A stretch of 64,000 nucleotides of DNA, from NCBI RefSeq assembly GCF_038624605.1, contig NZ_CP152020.1, forward strand, positions 3,093,312 to 3,157,311. Reading direction: 5' to 3'. The notes below the pieces were generated by a model, which did no database searches, was not told the DNA's origin, and saw only the letters and a list, made by a program, of their open reading frames with translations. Made by a program: the position numbers and the translations under genes. This DNA comes from Psychrobacillus sp. FSL K6-4046. Lineage in GTDB: Bacteria > Bacillota > Bacilli > Bacillales_A > Planococcaceae. The first letter of the stretch is position 1. Each line of letters opens with the position of its first letter. Below are positions 1 through 8,532 of the stretch, in pieces.

Positions 1-1011
1 AAACCTACACTTGGAATGGAAAATCCTTGGCTGTATCGAAACAAAAGCCAATTCCAAACAAGACAGCTTGGTAATGATGTAATTGCTGGTTTATATGCAG
101 AAGGATCTAACAAGTTAATTGATATTAATGAATGTATGGTTCAACATCCTGCTACCACTAAGATTACAAATGAAATTAAAGCCTACTTAAAAGAGCTTAA
201 AATACCTATATATGACGAGAAAAATCCTCAAGGTATTGTTCGTACTATTGTTGTGAGAACTGGGATGAAAACTGGACAAATTCAAGTAACATTAGTTACA
301 ACACAAAAGAAAATGCCCAACAAAGAAGACCTTGTACAAATGATTCGTAAAATCGATTCTAATATCGTATCCATTAGCCAAAATATTAATCCTGGAAAAA
401 CATCGTTAGTATTCGGTGACACAACTTTTAATTTATTTGGTAAAGAAATTATTCATGAGAAGCTTGGAGAATTAGCTTTTGACCTATCGGCTCGCGCCTT
501 CTTCCAGCTAAATCCGGAACAAACTGAGCATTTATATGATGAAATTGAAAAGGCAGCCGAATTAACTGGTAAGGAAACTGTCGTTGATGCTTATTGTGGT
601 GTCGGGACAATCGGACTTTGGTTAGCTAAAAATGCTAAAGAGGTTCGTGGTATGGATATTATCGAAGAGTCCATTAAGGACGCTAAGAAAAATGCGAAAC
701 GCAACGGCTTTGATAACACAAAGTATGTTCATGGCACTGCAAAGAAATGGTTGAAGCAATGGCAGAGTGAAGGCTTTGTACCTGACGTGCTAACAGTAGA
801 TCCTCCTAGAACTGGTTTAGACGAGGAACTACTAAAAACAGTATTAGAGATAAAACCAAAACGCTTTGTTTATACTTCCTGTAACCCTTCAACTCTTGCA
901 AAGGATCTGCAGGAGCTAACGAAGCTTTATGATGTTCAATATATGCAGCCCGTGGACATGTTCCCTCAAACAGCCCATATTGAAGTAGTTACACTACTTA
1001 CACTTAAATAA
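1..1011 (+). CDS. rlmD: 23S rRNA (uracil-C5)-methyltransferase, RlmD/TrmA-like, 5'-truncated by window edge
   Basis: SAM-dependent m5U methyltransferase acting on 23S rRNA. The frame is open from base 1, so the start lies outside the window and the N-terminal TRAM and Fe-S cysteine part is missing from view. Visible residues (numbered from the ATG at 16) include the SAM-binding motif VDAYCGVGTIGL near 190, the DPPRTGLD motif and the catalytic cysteine in TSCNP (Cys289). The order and spacing fit the RumA/RlmD/RlmCD family, usually about 455 residues. Bacilli often carry two paralogues (RlmCD-type enzymes), so the exact target uridine is not settled. A terminator follows 20 bases after the stop. 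Confidence 0.9.
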   Translation, partial: KPTLGMENPWLYRNKSQFQTRQLGNDVIAGLYAEGSNKLIDINECMVQHPATTKITNEIKAYLKELKIPIYDEKNPQGIVRTIVVRTGMKTGQIQVTLVTTQKKMPNKEDLVQMIRKIDSNIVSISQNINPGKTSLVFGDTTFNLFGKEIIHEKLGELAFDLSARAFFQLNPEQTEHLYDEIEKAAELTGKETVVDAYCGVGTIGLWLAKNAKEVRGMDIIEESIKDAKKNAKRNGFDNTKYVHGTAKKWLKQWQSEGFVPDVLTVDPPRTGLDEELLKTVLEIKPKRFVYTSCNPSTLAKDLQELTKLYDVQYMQPVDMFPQTAHIEVVTLLTLK

Positions 1012-1031
1012 TTGCACATTATGTAAGAAGG

Positions 1032-1065
1032 ATCCGAGAATCTGAATGATTTTCGGATTTTCTTC
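1032..1065 (+). terminator. rho-independent terminator after rlmD
   Basis: ATCCGAGAA (1032-1040) pairs with TTTTCGGAT (1050-1058), with one G-U pair, followed by TTTTTCTT. Confidence 0.75.
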
Positions 1066-1144
1066 TAATCGTTTATCCCTTTACCGGGAAGGCTATTACA
1101 TAACTGAGGATGTATTTTGATATTGCTAGGAGGATTCATATAAA

Positions 1145-1666
1145 ATGGAAAATAACGACATATTAATACGTTTGCGATACGCTTTAGATATCAAGAACAA
1201 AGAAATGGTAGAAATCTTTAAGCTTGGTGGTATAGAAATTTCAAAAGAAGATGTGTTGAAGCTTTTAACTAAATCCAAGGATCACTTTGATAATGAATAT
1301 GAAGATGATATTGAGGATGATGACAATCAAATCAAGTGCAACAATAAAACGTTAGAAGCCTTTTTAAATGGTCTTATTACTTTTAAAAGAGGACCCCAGG
1401 AGCCAAAGCCAGGACAACCAGTGGCCCCTCCCTCTACATCTGGTAGTACAGAAAGTGTTAATAACATGCTTCTAAAAAAAGTAAAGATTGCACTTGCTTT
1501 AACAAGTGAGGACATGATTGATATCTTGGAGGAAGCTAGAGTGGCTATCACGAAAAGCGAACTAAGTGCCATCCTACGCAAGGAAGGCCACCGTAACTAT
1601 AAAGAATGTGGCGATAAATTTGCCCGGAATTTCTTAAAGGGATTAGCTATTAAATATAGAGGTTAA
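1145..1666 (+). CDS. DUF1456 family protein (YehS-like)
   Basis: 173-residue cytosolic protein of unknown function. It has two copies of a helical unit: residues 1-80 (LIRLRYALDIKNKEMVEIF...) and about 105-170 (LLKKVKIALALTSEDMIDIL...). This is the two-repeat layout of DUF1456/YehS. The copies are joined by an acidic stretch and a proline-rich linker (GPQEPKPGQPVAPP). AGGAGG at 1128-1133 sets the ATG at 1145. It stands alone between a terminator and a repeat remnant. Family assignment is from the repeat pattern; no biochemical role can be given. Confidence 0.85.
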   Translation: MENNDILIRLRYALDIKNKEMVEIFKLGGIEISKEDVLKLLTKSKDHFDNEYEDDIEDDDNQIKCNNKTLEAFLNGLITFKRGPQEPKPGQPVAPPSTSGSTESVNNMLLKKVKIALALTSEDMIDILEEARVAITKSELSAILRKEGHRNYKECGDKFARNFLKGLAIKYRG

Positions 1667-1778
1667 CTATTGGGGTACGGACAACCAACACTCCGAAAAG
1701 AAACAGCCTCGAACATTTTACGACCTGGTAAAGTTTTCGGAGCTTCTATTCCAGTGATCTGTAATTGTTTTCGAGTTG

Positions 1779-1875
1779 CAGGGGGCGAAGCTTCAATCTC
1801 CTCGGCTTGCTCCTGCTTAGGCTTTTACGCTCACGCTATTCCTGCAGTAGTCTCCACCTCCTCTTCAAACAACTA
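1779..1875 (+). repeat. degenerate copy of a dispersed palindromic intergenic repeat
   Basis: GC-richer than its surroundings. The words GGGGGCGAAG, CTCCTCGGCTTGCTCC and CCTGCAGTAGTCTC resemble the GGGGCGA...CCTCCTCGGCTTCG...CCGCAGGAGTCTC elements widespread in Bacillaceae intergenic DNA (recalled, not searched). A 68-codon open frame across it lacks a ribosome-binding site and is taken as chance. Confidence 0.45.
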
Positions 1876-1910
1876 AAGTAGAAAGTTTATGGACTTGCTC
1901 TATAAATGAA

Positions 1911-1946
1911 AACGTGAAATCGGAAATATTCGATTTCACGTTTTTT
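1911..1946. terminator. strong hairpin with T-run
   Basis: AACGTGAAATCG (1911-1922) and CGATTTCACGTT (1931-1942) form a perfect 12-bp stem, followed by TTTTT. Confidence 0.7.
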
Positions 1947-2390
1947 AAATTGTGAGACTAGTTATGTCTCTCACTTTTCAAAAGAATATTGCAAAATATT
2001 TGTGCCAAGGTGGCTGTTGTTGATCTTATGAAATGGGCGAACGCTCGACTAGGGGAAAAAACCTACTTTATGGAATGATTCATTGGCTGCTCATTAGAAA
2101 CAGCATTAGGAATTAATTAAACTGTATAAAAATACATGTATATTCATTTTTCAACTGTTATAAAACACATATACTCTCCCTTATCTTATTAGCTTAATCT
2201 TGTTATAGACCAACTACTTATGGCAATTTGTAGTAATAAAACCAATTGTATATTTTCAATATTAAAAAGAAACTTTTATTTTAAAATGTGAATAAAAATT
2301 GAAAATTCATCTTGCATTCTTTTTTTAATTGGTGCATGATTTGATTATTGCTACAACGTCGTCTGACGTCTAGCAAATCGCACTATAAAA
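1947..2390. other. gene-free AT-rich intergenic stretch
   Basis: No supported ORF, RNA motif or repeat was recognised here. It must contain the promoter of the aldehyde dehydrogenase, but no convincing -35/-10 pair stood out. Confidence 0.4.
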
Positions 2391-2407
2391 ATTTGGGGGT
2401 AAGATAT

Positions 2408-3928
2408 ATGATTTATGCTAATCCTAATACTGCTGGTGCAGTAGTTGATTTTAAAGAACGTTATGATAACTTTATCGGTGGAGAATGGGTAGCTCCAGTT
2501 AATGGAGAGTACTTTGATGTAGTTTCACCACTTACCGGTAAAGTATTTACTCAAGCAGCTCGCTCCACTGAAGCTGACATTGAGCTTGCATTAGATGCTG
2601 CTCATGCTGCTAAAGGTGCTTGGGCTCAAACATCTGTAGCTTATCGCGCAATTATTTTAAACAAAATTGCAGATCGCATGGAACAAAACCTAGAAAAAAT
2701 TGCAGTTGCTGAAACTTGGGACAATGGTAAAGCAGTTCGTGAAACATTGAATGCTGACATCCCACTAGCAATTGACCACTTCCGTTATTTTGCAGGAGCT
2801 ATCCGTGCTCAAGAAGGTAGAATCAGCCAGATCGATAACGATACTGTAGCATACCACTTCCACGAGCCAATCGGTGTAGTTGGACAAATTATTCCTTGGA
2901 ACTTCCCATTATTAATGGCTGTTTGGAAAATCGCTCCAGCTTTAGCTGCTGGTAATACAATCGTTATGAAGCCTGCTGAACAAACACCTGCTTCATTAAT
3001 GGTCCTTTTAGAGCTTATTCAAGATATTTTACCAAAAGGCGTTTTAAACGTTGTAAACGGTTTCGGTGCAGAAGTTGGGAAACCACTTGCAACTAACCCA
3101 CGTATTCAAAAAGTAGCATTCACTGGTTCTACTGGTGTTGGTCGTTTGATCATGCAATATGCAACTGAAAATATTATCCCTGTAACATTAGAGCTTGGTG
3201 GTAAATCACCTAACGTATTCTTCGAGGATGTTATGGATGCAGATGATGAGTACTTAGACAAAGCAATCGAAGGTTTAGTATTATTCGCACTTAACTCAGG
3301 TGAAATTTGTACTTGTCCATCTCGTGCACTTGTTCAAGAATCAATCTATGAAAAATTCATGGAGCGTGCATTAGAACGCATTAAAGCAATTAAAATTGGT
3401 AACCCACTTGATACAGAAGTTATGATGGGTGCTCAAGCTTCTAACCAACAATTACAAAAAATTCTTTCTTATATCGAAATAGGTAAAGAAGAAGGCGCTG
3501 AATTGTTAATCGGTGGAACTCAAAATAAATTAGAAGGTGACCACGAAGGCGGTTACTATATTGCTCCAACAGTATTTAAAGGCGACAACAAAATGCGTAT
3601 TTTCCAAGAAGAAATCTTTGGACCAGTACTTTCTGTTACAACATTCAAAGACTTTGACGAAGCAATGGAAATTGCTAACGATTCTGAGTTTGGTTTAGGA
3701 GCTGGTGTTTGGTCTCGTAACATTGACACTGCTTACCGTGCAGGTCGTGCAATCCAAGCAGGTCGTGTTTGGACAAACACATATCACCAATACCCAGCAC
3801 ATGCTGCATTTGGCGGTTACAAACAATCAGGTATCGGTCGCGAAAACCACTTAATGATGCTTGAGCATTACCAACAAACAAAATGTATGTTAGTAAGCTA
3901 CAATAAATCTGCAATGGGCTTCTTCTAA
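2408..3928 (+). CDS. aldehyde dehydrogenase, ExaC/AldB-type (acetaldehyde dehydrogenase-like)
   Basis: NAD(P)+-dependent oxidation of an aldehyde to a carboxylic acid in the cytosol; acetaldehyde or another short aldehyde is likely by family. The start at 2408 follows GGGGGT (2395-2400); an upstream in-frame ATG at 2348 has no such site. 506 residues, a full ALDH fold: FIGGEWV at the N-terminus, PWNFP, the FTGSTGVG nucleotide loop near 237, Glu262 in LELGG, and catalytic Cys301 in NSGEICTC. The CTC pair (Cys301/Cys303) is typical of the ExaC/AldB branch. The next gene is a DUF779 protein, the usual companion of this branch, which strengthens the assignment. The true substrate is not shown by sequence. 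Confidence 0.92.
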   Translation: MIYANPNTAGAVVDFKERYDNFIGGEWVAPVNGEYFDVVSPLTGKVFTQAARSTEADIELALDAAHAAKGAWAQTSVAYRAIILNKIADRMEQNLEKIAVAETWDNGKAVRETLNADIPLAIDHFRYFAGAIRAQEGRISQIDNDTVAYHFHEPIGVVGQIIPWNFPLLMAVWKIAPALAAGNTIVMKPAEQTPASLMVLLELIQDILPKGVLNVVNGFGAEVGKPLATNPRIQKVAFTGSTGVGRLIMQYATENIIPVTLELGGKSPNVFFEDVMDADDEYLDKAIEGLVLFALNSGEICTCPSRALVQESIYEKFMERALERIKAIKIGNPLDTEVMMGAQASNQQLQKILSYIEIGKEEGAELLIGGTQNKLEGDHEGGYYIAPTVFKGDNKMRIFQEEIFGPVLSVTTFKDFDEAMEIANDSEFGLGAGVWSRNIDTAYRAGRAIQAGRVWTNTYHQYPAHAAFGGYKQSGIGRENHLMMLEHYQQTKCMLVSYNKSAMGFF

Positions 3929-3951
3929 GAAGTTAGAAATGAGATGACAGA

Positions 3952-4311
3952 ATGGTAGAACGCATCGTAGCAACGGATAAAGCTCTTGATCTAATTCAAG
4001 AGCTTGAGGCAAAGCATGGGGCAATTATGTTCGTACAGTCTGCTGGCTGCTGCGATGGTTCTGCTCCAATGTGCTATAAGCAAGGTGACTTCTATATAGG
4101 AAGTCGTGACTTGCTTCTTGGTACTGTTGGAAATGCACCATATTATATGCATCAGTCCCACTATACTTATTGGCAGCATACACAGCTAATATTAGATGTT
4201 GTTGATGGCATGGGAGCTGCCTTTTCTCTTGAAAGTACAGAAGGAATTTCATTTCATATTCATTCTCGTGTATTTACAGATAAGGAAAGAGCAGAGCTAT
4301 CTCCTCTTTAA
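3952..4311 (+). CDS. DUF779 domain protein, partner of the aldehyde dehydrogenase
   Basis: 119-residue cytosolic protein starting 23 bases after the dehydrogenase stop, so almost certainly co-transcribed with it. Conserved cysteines lie in SAGCCDGSAPMC (Cys33, Cys34, Cys41), which look like metal or redox ligands; the C-terminal part is a beta-rich SLESTEGISFHIHSRVF segment. DUF779 genes are repeatedly found next to ExaC-type aldehyde dehydrogenases, but their role is not established as far as I know. The start has only a weak GA-rich ribosome-binding site, so translational coupling is possible. A terminator follows immediately. Confidence 0.88.
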   Translation: MVERIVATDKALDLIQELEAKHGAIMFVQSAGCCDGSAPMCYKQGDFYIGSRDLLLGTVGNAPYYMHQSHYTYWQHTQLILDVVDGMGAAFSLESTEGISFHIHSRVFTDKERAELSPL

Positions 4312-4319
4312 CTAATTTA

Positions 4320-4357
4320 TGGATAAAAAGAGCTATCTTTTTATCCATATTTTTTTA
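4320..4357 (+). terminator. terminator of the aldehyde dehydrogenase-DUF779 operon
   Basis: Perfect 12-bp stem TGGATAAAAAGA (4320-4331) / TCTTTTTATCCA (4336-4347), loop GCTA, then a T-rich run. Confidence 0.85.
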
Positions 4358-4449
4358 TATCTCCTGCACATATAATATATTTACGCTTTCCTCTTTGATT
4401 TTTTTGTTATAAAATTATTAGTAATTGTAATATTTCAGTTAGTAAATAA

Positions 4450-4483
4450 AGAGTTGGTTTTTATAAACCAGCTCTATTTATTT
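4450..4483. terminator. second hairpin, possible terminator
   Basis: AGAGTTGGTTT (4450-4460) pairs with AAACCAGCTCT (4465-4475) with one G-U pair; ATTTATTTA follows. It may be a back-up terminator or a leader hairpin of the next gene. Confidence 0.4.
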
Positions 4484-4595
4484 ATCCAGCACATTTCACT
4501 TTATTCTTGTGACGTGTTATAGAATAGCGTAATAAAAGCAATCTATATATGAAGATTACATAATAAGCGTTACCGATTTTTAGGAGGAATTAATA

Positions 4596-6011
4596 ATGGA
4601 TTTGTTTGAAAGTATGTTACAGGATGTGAATAATGCTTTATATTCCTACATCCTGATCGTACTCTTAGTAGGAGTGGGATTGTTTTTTACAATAAAAACT
4701 AGATTTATTCAGATTAGATTAATACCAGAAATGTTCCGTGTTGTTTCGGAAAAAGCCACGATCGATAGTACAGGAAAAAAAGGAGTTTCCTCCTTTCAGG
4801 CATTTACGATATCCGCTGCCTCTCGCATAGGGACTGGTAACATTGCTGGGGTTGCAACCGCTATTGCACTTGGTGGTCCTGGAGCTATTTTTTGGATGTG
4901 GATGATTGCTATTATCGGCGGAGCATCTTCTTTAATTGAAAGCACTTTAGCCCAAGTATATAAAGTTAAAGATGGTAGAATGTATCGCGGTGGTCCAGCC
5001 TATTACATGGAAAAAGGCTTAAACAAGCGGTGGATGGGAATTCTTTTTGCAGTTGTTATTTCCCTTACCTATGGGTTTGTGTTTAACGCGGTCCAAGCTA
5101 ATACAATTACTATTGCATTTGAAGAAAGCTTCGGATCAAGCCGAGTAGTAGTTGGCGTTATTTTATCTATAATTACTGCTATCATAGTTTTTGGTGGTCT
5201 TAAACGTATAGTTAGCGTTACGCAAATTTTAGTACCAGTTATGGCAATAGCATATATTGCAGTTGCTCTCCTTGTAGTATTTTTGAATATCAGTGAGCTA
5301 CCAAATGTATTCATCCTTATATTCAAATCTGCTTTTGGCTTCGAAGAGGCTTTTGCTGGTATGGTCGGAGCTGCTATCATGAATGGAATTAAACGAGGGT
5401 TATTCTCAAATGAAGCTGGTATGGGTTCTGCGCCAAACGCAGCTGCTACTGCGTCGGTAACTCACCCTGTAAAACAAGGGCTTATTCAAACACTTGGTGT
5501 ATTTATTGATACAATCATTGTTTGTACATCAACCGCTGCTATTGTTTTAATGAGCGATGCTTACCTTCATTCAGAAGCTGCTTCGGTCAACCTGACACAA
5601 GTTTCTTTAGTTGATAATTTAGGTGGCTGGGCAAGTACATTTTTAGCTATAGCTATATTCATGTTTGCCTTCAGCTCAGTAATAGGGAATTACTACTACG
5701 GGGAAACGAACATCGGTTTTATCAAGGAATCTAAAACTATGCTGCTTATTTTCCGTGTGCTAGTAGTAGCTTTCGTTATGTTTGGTTCTGTTGCAAAAGT
5801 TCAGTTAGTTTGGGACTTAGCGGATCTCTTTATGGCTGTAATGGCAATCATTAACCTGTTAGCTATTTTAATGCTTTGGAAGATTGCTAAACGTGTTATT
5901 AATGATTATGTATCACAACGTAAAAAAGGTTTAGATCCTGTATTCTACAAGAAGAATGTTCCTGACATTGGAGAAGTAGAGTGCTGGGGCGATGAAGATA
6001 AAGATCGATAA
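4596..6011 (+). CDS. sodium:alanine symporter, AGCS family (AlsT-like)
   Basis: 471-residue inner-membrane transporter importing alanine/glycine with Na+. Clear AGCS signatures: SAASRIGTGNIAGVATAIALGGPGA near 70-95, GGPAYYMEKGL, and GLFSNEAGMGSAPNAAATA near 270; about 10-11 hydrophobic segments. AGGAGG lies 8 bases before the ATG. It is monocistronic between terminators. A paralogue sits at 19741-21096. In AGCS proteins the segment here read ASRIGTGN is often AATVGTGN, as in the paralogue; this may affect substrate choice (inference). Confidence 0.92.
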   Translation: MDLFESMLQDVNNALYSYILIVLLVGVGLFFTIKTRFIQIRLIPEMFRVVSEKATIDSTGKKGVSSFQAFTISAASRIGTGNIAGVATAIALGGPGAIFWMWMIAIIGGASSLIESTLAQVYKVKDGRMYRGGPAYYMEKGLNKRWMGILFAVVISLTYGFVFNAVQANTITIAFEESFGSSRVVVGVILSIITAIIVFGGLKRIVSVTQILVPVMAIAYIAVALLVVFLNISELPNVFILIFKSAFGFEEAFAGMVGAAIMNGIKRGLFSNEAGMGSAPNAAATASVTHPVKQGLIQTLGVFIDTIIVCTSTAAIVLMSDAYLHSEAASVNLTQVSLVDNLGGWASTFLAIAIFMFAFSSVIGNYYYGETNIGFIKESKTMLLIFRVLVVAFVMFGSVAKVQLVWDLADLFMAVMAIINLLAILMLWKIAKRVINDYVSQRKKGLDPVFYKKNVPDIGEVECWGDEDKDR

Positions 6012-6022
6012 TATGGAATAAC

Positions 6023-6071
6023 AAGAGCTTCGAAAATACTACGAACAGTAGAATTTTCGAAGCTCTTTTTC
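6023..6071 (+). terminator. terminator after the alanine symporter
   Basis: AAGAGCTTCGAAAAT (6023-6037) and ATTTTCGAAGCTCTT (6053-6067) form a perfect 15-bp stem; a T-run follows. Confidence 0.88.
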
Positions 6072-6159
6072 TCAAGTAAAACTAATTTTATCTTTTTCAA
6101 AGGCTATGTTATAGGGTTGGGCTTAGTGCTTATAAAATTACTCTCCTAAACTAAGCCAA

Positions 6160-6262
6160 AAACTGTCACTACCCCTAATTCATAACCTACTTACGTTCTT
6201 AATAGTCATTTGAATCATCACTTTTGTAATGTTTATAGTCACATAAAAAAGAATTCTTTAAT
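6160..6262 (+). repeat. ~100-bp dispersed intergenic repeat, copy 1
   Basis: Shares long blocks with 52345-52445 in the same orientation: AAAACTGTCAC, the block around ACGTTCTTAATAGTCATTTGAA (one differing base inside TTCTTAATAGxCATTTGAA) and TAATGTTTAxAGTCAC. No ORF. The rest of the 6072-6399 intergenic stretch shows nothing else recognisable. Confidence 0.65.
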
Positions 6263-6399
6263 CAAAATCAACCATTAACTTTAACAAAGCTTTTTCAAAA
6301 GGCTTCTTTCATATACACTTTAGACTATATATATATTGCTATTTTTCTGAATTTACCTTACAATAAAAATAGAATATACGTTCCCTTTTAGAAAGGTTG

Positions 6400-6993
6400 A
6401 TGACATTGGTTACTAGATGTGCGTGGGTGGTTGGAAAAGATCCTTTATACTTAGACTATCATGACAATGAATGGGGCGTTCCTATTTATGAGGATAGGCT
6501 ATTATTTGAGATGCTATGCTTAGAAGGAGCTCAAGCTGGTTTGAGTTGGTGGACAATTCTACAGAAACGAGATAATTATCGTCGAGCATTTGATCACTTT
6601 GATGCTCATAAAATCATTCAATACACTGAGGATAAAATTCAATCTCTCCGAGAAGACAGCGGGATCGTCCGAAATCGTGTAAAAATACTTAGTGTGTTGA
6701 CAAATGCACATGCTTTTCTCCGAATTCAAAAAGAACATGGATCTTTTTCTAATTACATTTGGAGTTTTGTAAATGGAACCCCTATCCTCAATCATTGGAC
6801 TTCTATAAATGAAGTCCCCATCTTCAATGAGCTAAGCGATACAATGAGTAAGCGTCTTAAAAAGGATGGCTTTGTATTTGTAGGAAGTAAAGTCTGTTAT
6901 TCATATATGCAGGCAGTTGGAATGATCAATGACCATACAATTGACTGTCACTGTCATCCTTCTATGAAGTTGGAAAAAGATGAAGCGCTATAG
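6400..6993 (+). CDS. tag: DNA-3-methyladenine glycosylase I
   Basis: Excises 3-methyladenine from alkylated DNA as the first step of base excision repair. 197 residues, normal for Tag. Landmarks: RCAWV (Cys7) and YHDNEWG (His21) at the N-terminus and DCHCHP at the C-terminus supply the zinc site of Tag; EGAQAGLSWWTILQKR and GFVFVGS complete the fold. The start is uncertain: GAAAGG (6391-6396) lies only 3 bases from ATG 6400 and 9 bases from TTG 6406, and TTG 6397 abuts it. Single gene flanked by repeats. Confidence 0.92.
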   Translation: MTLVTRCAWVVGKDPLYLDYHDNEWGVPIYEDRLLFEMLCLEGAQAGLSWWTILQKRDNYRRAFDHFDAHKIIQYTEDKIQSLREDSGIVRNRVKILSVLTNAHAFLRIQKEHGSFSNYIWSFVNGTPILNHWTSINEVPIFNELSDTMSKRLKKDGFVFVGSKVCYSYMQAVGMINDHTIDCHCHPSMKLEKDEAL

Positions 6994-7144
6994 AATTATT
7001 TATCCTCTAAAAAAGCTTACGAAAAATAGGTTAGCGAGCGTAGTTTTATTTGAAAAGGCTATGGTTGATTTTCTGTGAAGGAACTTTTTGGTGACATGAT
7101 ACAAACTATAAGTAACAAATTAATTGATTTAAGGGAGACAAACA

Positions 7145-7465
7145 ATGAAAATCAAAATGCTCATTTTACTAACATCTTCGAAAGAACAAATAGAAAATAA
7201 TAGGACTCAATTGGTAATGAAAACATTTGAATCAACGATTCGTCCTGTTAAAGGAGATATAATTGATGACCCCGGATTTGACGCAAGATTTCATAATGGA
7301 TATGAGGTAGTGAAAGTTACTATAAATTATGAGACAAATGAATGCTATGTATCTCTATATCCACTTGCAAGTGAATTAGAGGAAATTTGTATCAATGACT
7401 ATATAGACAAACTTGTAGCAAATGAATGGCGTATTGTTTCAAAAAAAGAATTATTAACCTACTAA
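7145..7465 (+). CDS. hypothetical protein, 106 residues
   Basis: Not recognised. A clear GGGAGA ribosome-binding site lies about 9 bases before the ATG and the codon use is like its neighbours. Mixed alpha/beta composition, no signal peptide after a short hydrophobic start (MLILLTSS), no cysteines except two in the middle and C-terminal half. The central part alternates charged and hydrophobic residues (GYEVVKVTINYETNECYVSLYP), suggesting beta strands. It stands alone between tag and an intergenic repeat. Function unknown. Confidence 0.65.
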   Translation: MKIKMLILLTSSKEQIENNRTQLVMKTFESTIRPVKGDIIDDPGFDARFHNGYEVVKVTINYETNECYVSLYPLASELEEICINDYIDKLVANEWRIVSKKELLTY

Positions 7466-7559
7466 AAGAGATAGACTTACCCCATTACCATTTCTGCCGT
7501 CGGGTGCGATTATTCAACTGAGTAAATTCATTTATATATTCTCTCTGTTTGGATTGTCG

Positions 7560-7690
7560 CGTTTTCAGTGAGTTTTAGGGGATGAGTGAAACAGCTAAGC
7601 CATCACAACAAGCGCATAAGCTATGTGTGATGGCTTATCGCTCCCCCCTCCCCGCGAAGAAGCGTCAGCCAGAGCGGAAATCAATTCTAC
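7560..7690 (-). repeat. dispersed palindromic repeat, inverted copy
   Basis: The reverse complement (TAGAATTGATTTCCGC...GAGCGATAAGCCATCAC...TCACTCATCCC) matches 52139-52290 block by block. The core is a stem TAAGCCATCACA (7596-7607) / TGTGATGGCTTA (7626-7637). It occupies most of the 276-base gap before the lipoprotein gene. Confidence 0.75.
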
Positions 7691-7741
7691 TTATTCATAT
7701 AAAACTCCAGTAATTGCGAAATTGACTCAATTAGTATTCTC

Positions 7742-8437
7742 TTATATATCATAGAAGTCATTCGTGAGCCTATTCATATATTCTACTTCGCTTTCCCCAA
7801 CAGCCTGGGGATGCTTTTCCATTAGTATGGGAGTAAGCTTAGACCATAGCACGTCCATTATATAGATGTCCCTATCAAAAATGTTGTCTAGTTCCTCTAA
7901 AGTGACCCCTATACTATTTGCATATAGCTTCTTCTCTTCTGGCACTACAGCTTTTACATTATCATCTATAAAACTTGTTACCTCTGATTTAGTAACTTCA
8001 ATATTATACTTTTTCTTAGCGATATCAATTGCTAATAAGTTCTCTTCCACATAGTATTCGGCATATGCCTTTAGTTCTTCACTATTATACTCCTGATTGC
8101 CTATAACACGCTCTACCTTTAAGCGAAACTCCATTTTATCTGCATTAAAATAGTTAACAAGATCTTCTTTTGTACCTCTCTCTATTTCACTTTGAACTGA
8201 GAAGCTCGGAATCTCATTTAGGACTTTTGCAATTGCTTCATCTAATTTTTTATAATCTAATTCAACACTATCTTCTTCGTGGTCATGTCCCTCGTGATCA
8301 TCGTGATCGTGGTCTTGTTCCTCATTTACTTCCTCCGCTATATCAGTTTCAGTTGTTTTACTATTCTCTTTCTGACTACATGCCGCTAATATACAGGAAA
8401 GTATTAAAATTAACGAAAACATATATAATTTTTTCAT
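7742..8437 (-). CDS. lipoprotein with His/Asp-rich segment, possibly SurA/PrsA-N-like
   Basis: 231 residues from the ATG at 8437, which follows AGGAG; an upstream in-frame start at 8476 lacks one. A signal peptide ends in lipobox LAAC with Cys20, so the protein should be lipid-anchored outside the membrane. A mature stretch DHDHDDHEGHDHEED resembles metal-binding tails of zinc lipoproteins. The rest is helical and acidic; EYYVEENLLAIDIAKKKYNIEV and KSEVTSFI recall the N-terminal helices of SurA-type chaperones, without a PPIase domain. Divergent from the DUF421 gene. A role in metal capture or protein folding is inference only. Confidence 0.8.
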   Translation of the reverse strand: MKKLYMFSLILILSCILAACSQKENSKTTETDIAEEVNEEQDHDHDDHEGHDHEEDSVELDYKKLDEAIAKVLNEIPSFSVQSEIERGTKEDLVNYFNADKMEFRLKVERVIGNQEYNSEELKAYAEYYVEENLLAIDIAKKKYNIEVTKSEVTSFIDDNVKAVVPEEKKLYANSIGVTLEELDNIFDRDIYIMDVLWSKLTPILMEKHPQAVGESEVEYMNRLTNDFYDI

Positions 8438-8532
8438 GAATCCACTCCTATTCTTTAAGTTGTTAGCATTCTTCATGTTTTATTTATATAGATGGTGGTA
8501 AAGAAAAATAAACATTTTTAGGAGGCTAATAA

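Noticed and set aside
1670-1876. 68-codon plus-strand open frame after the DUF1456 gene
   Set aside because: No ribosome-binding site; composition matches a degenerate palindromic repeat.
7596-7637. Hairpin TAAGCCATCACA/TGTGATGGCTTA considered as an attachment site or terminator
   Set aside because: It is the core of a multi-copy dispersed repeat; there is no T-run and no integrase nearby.
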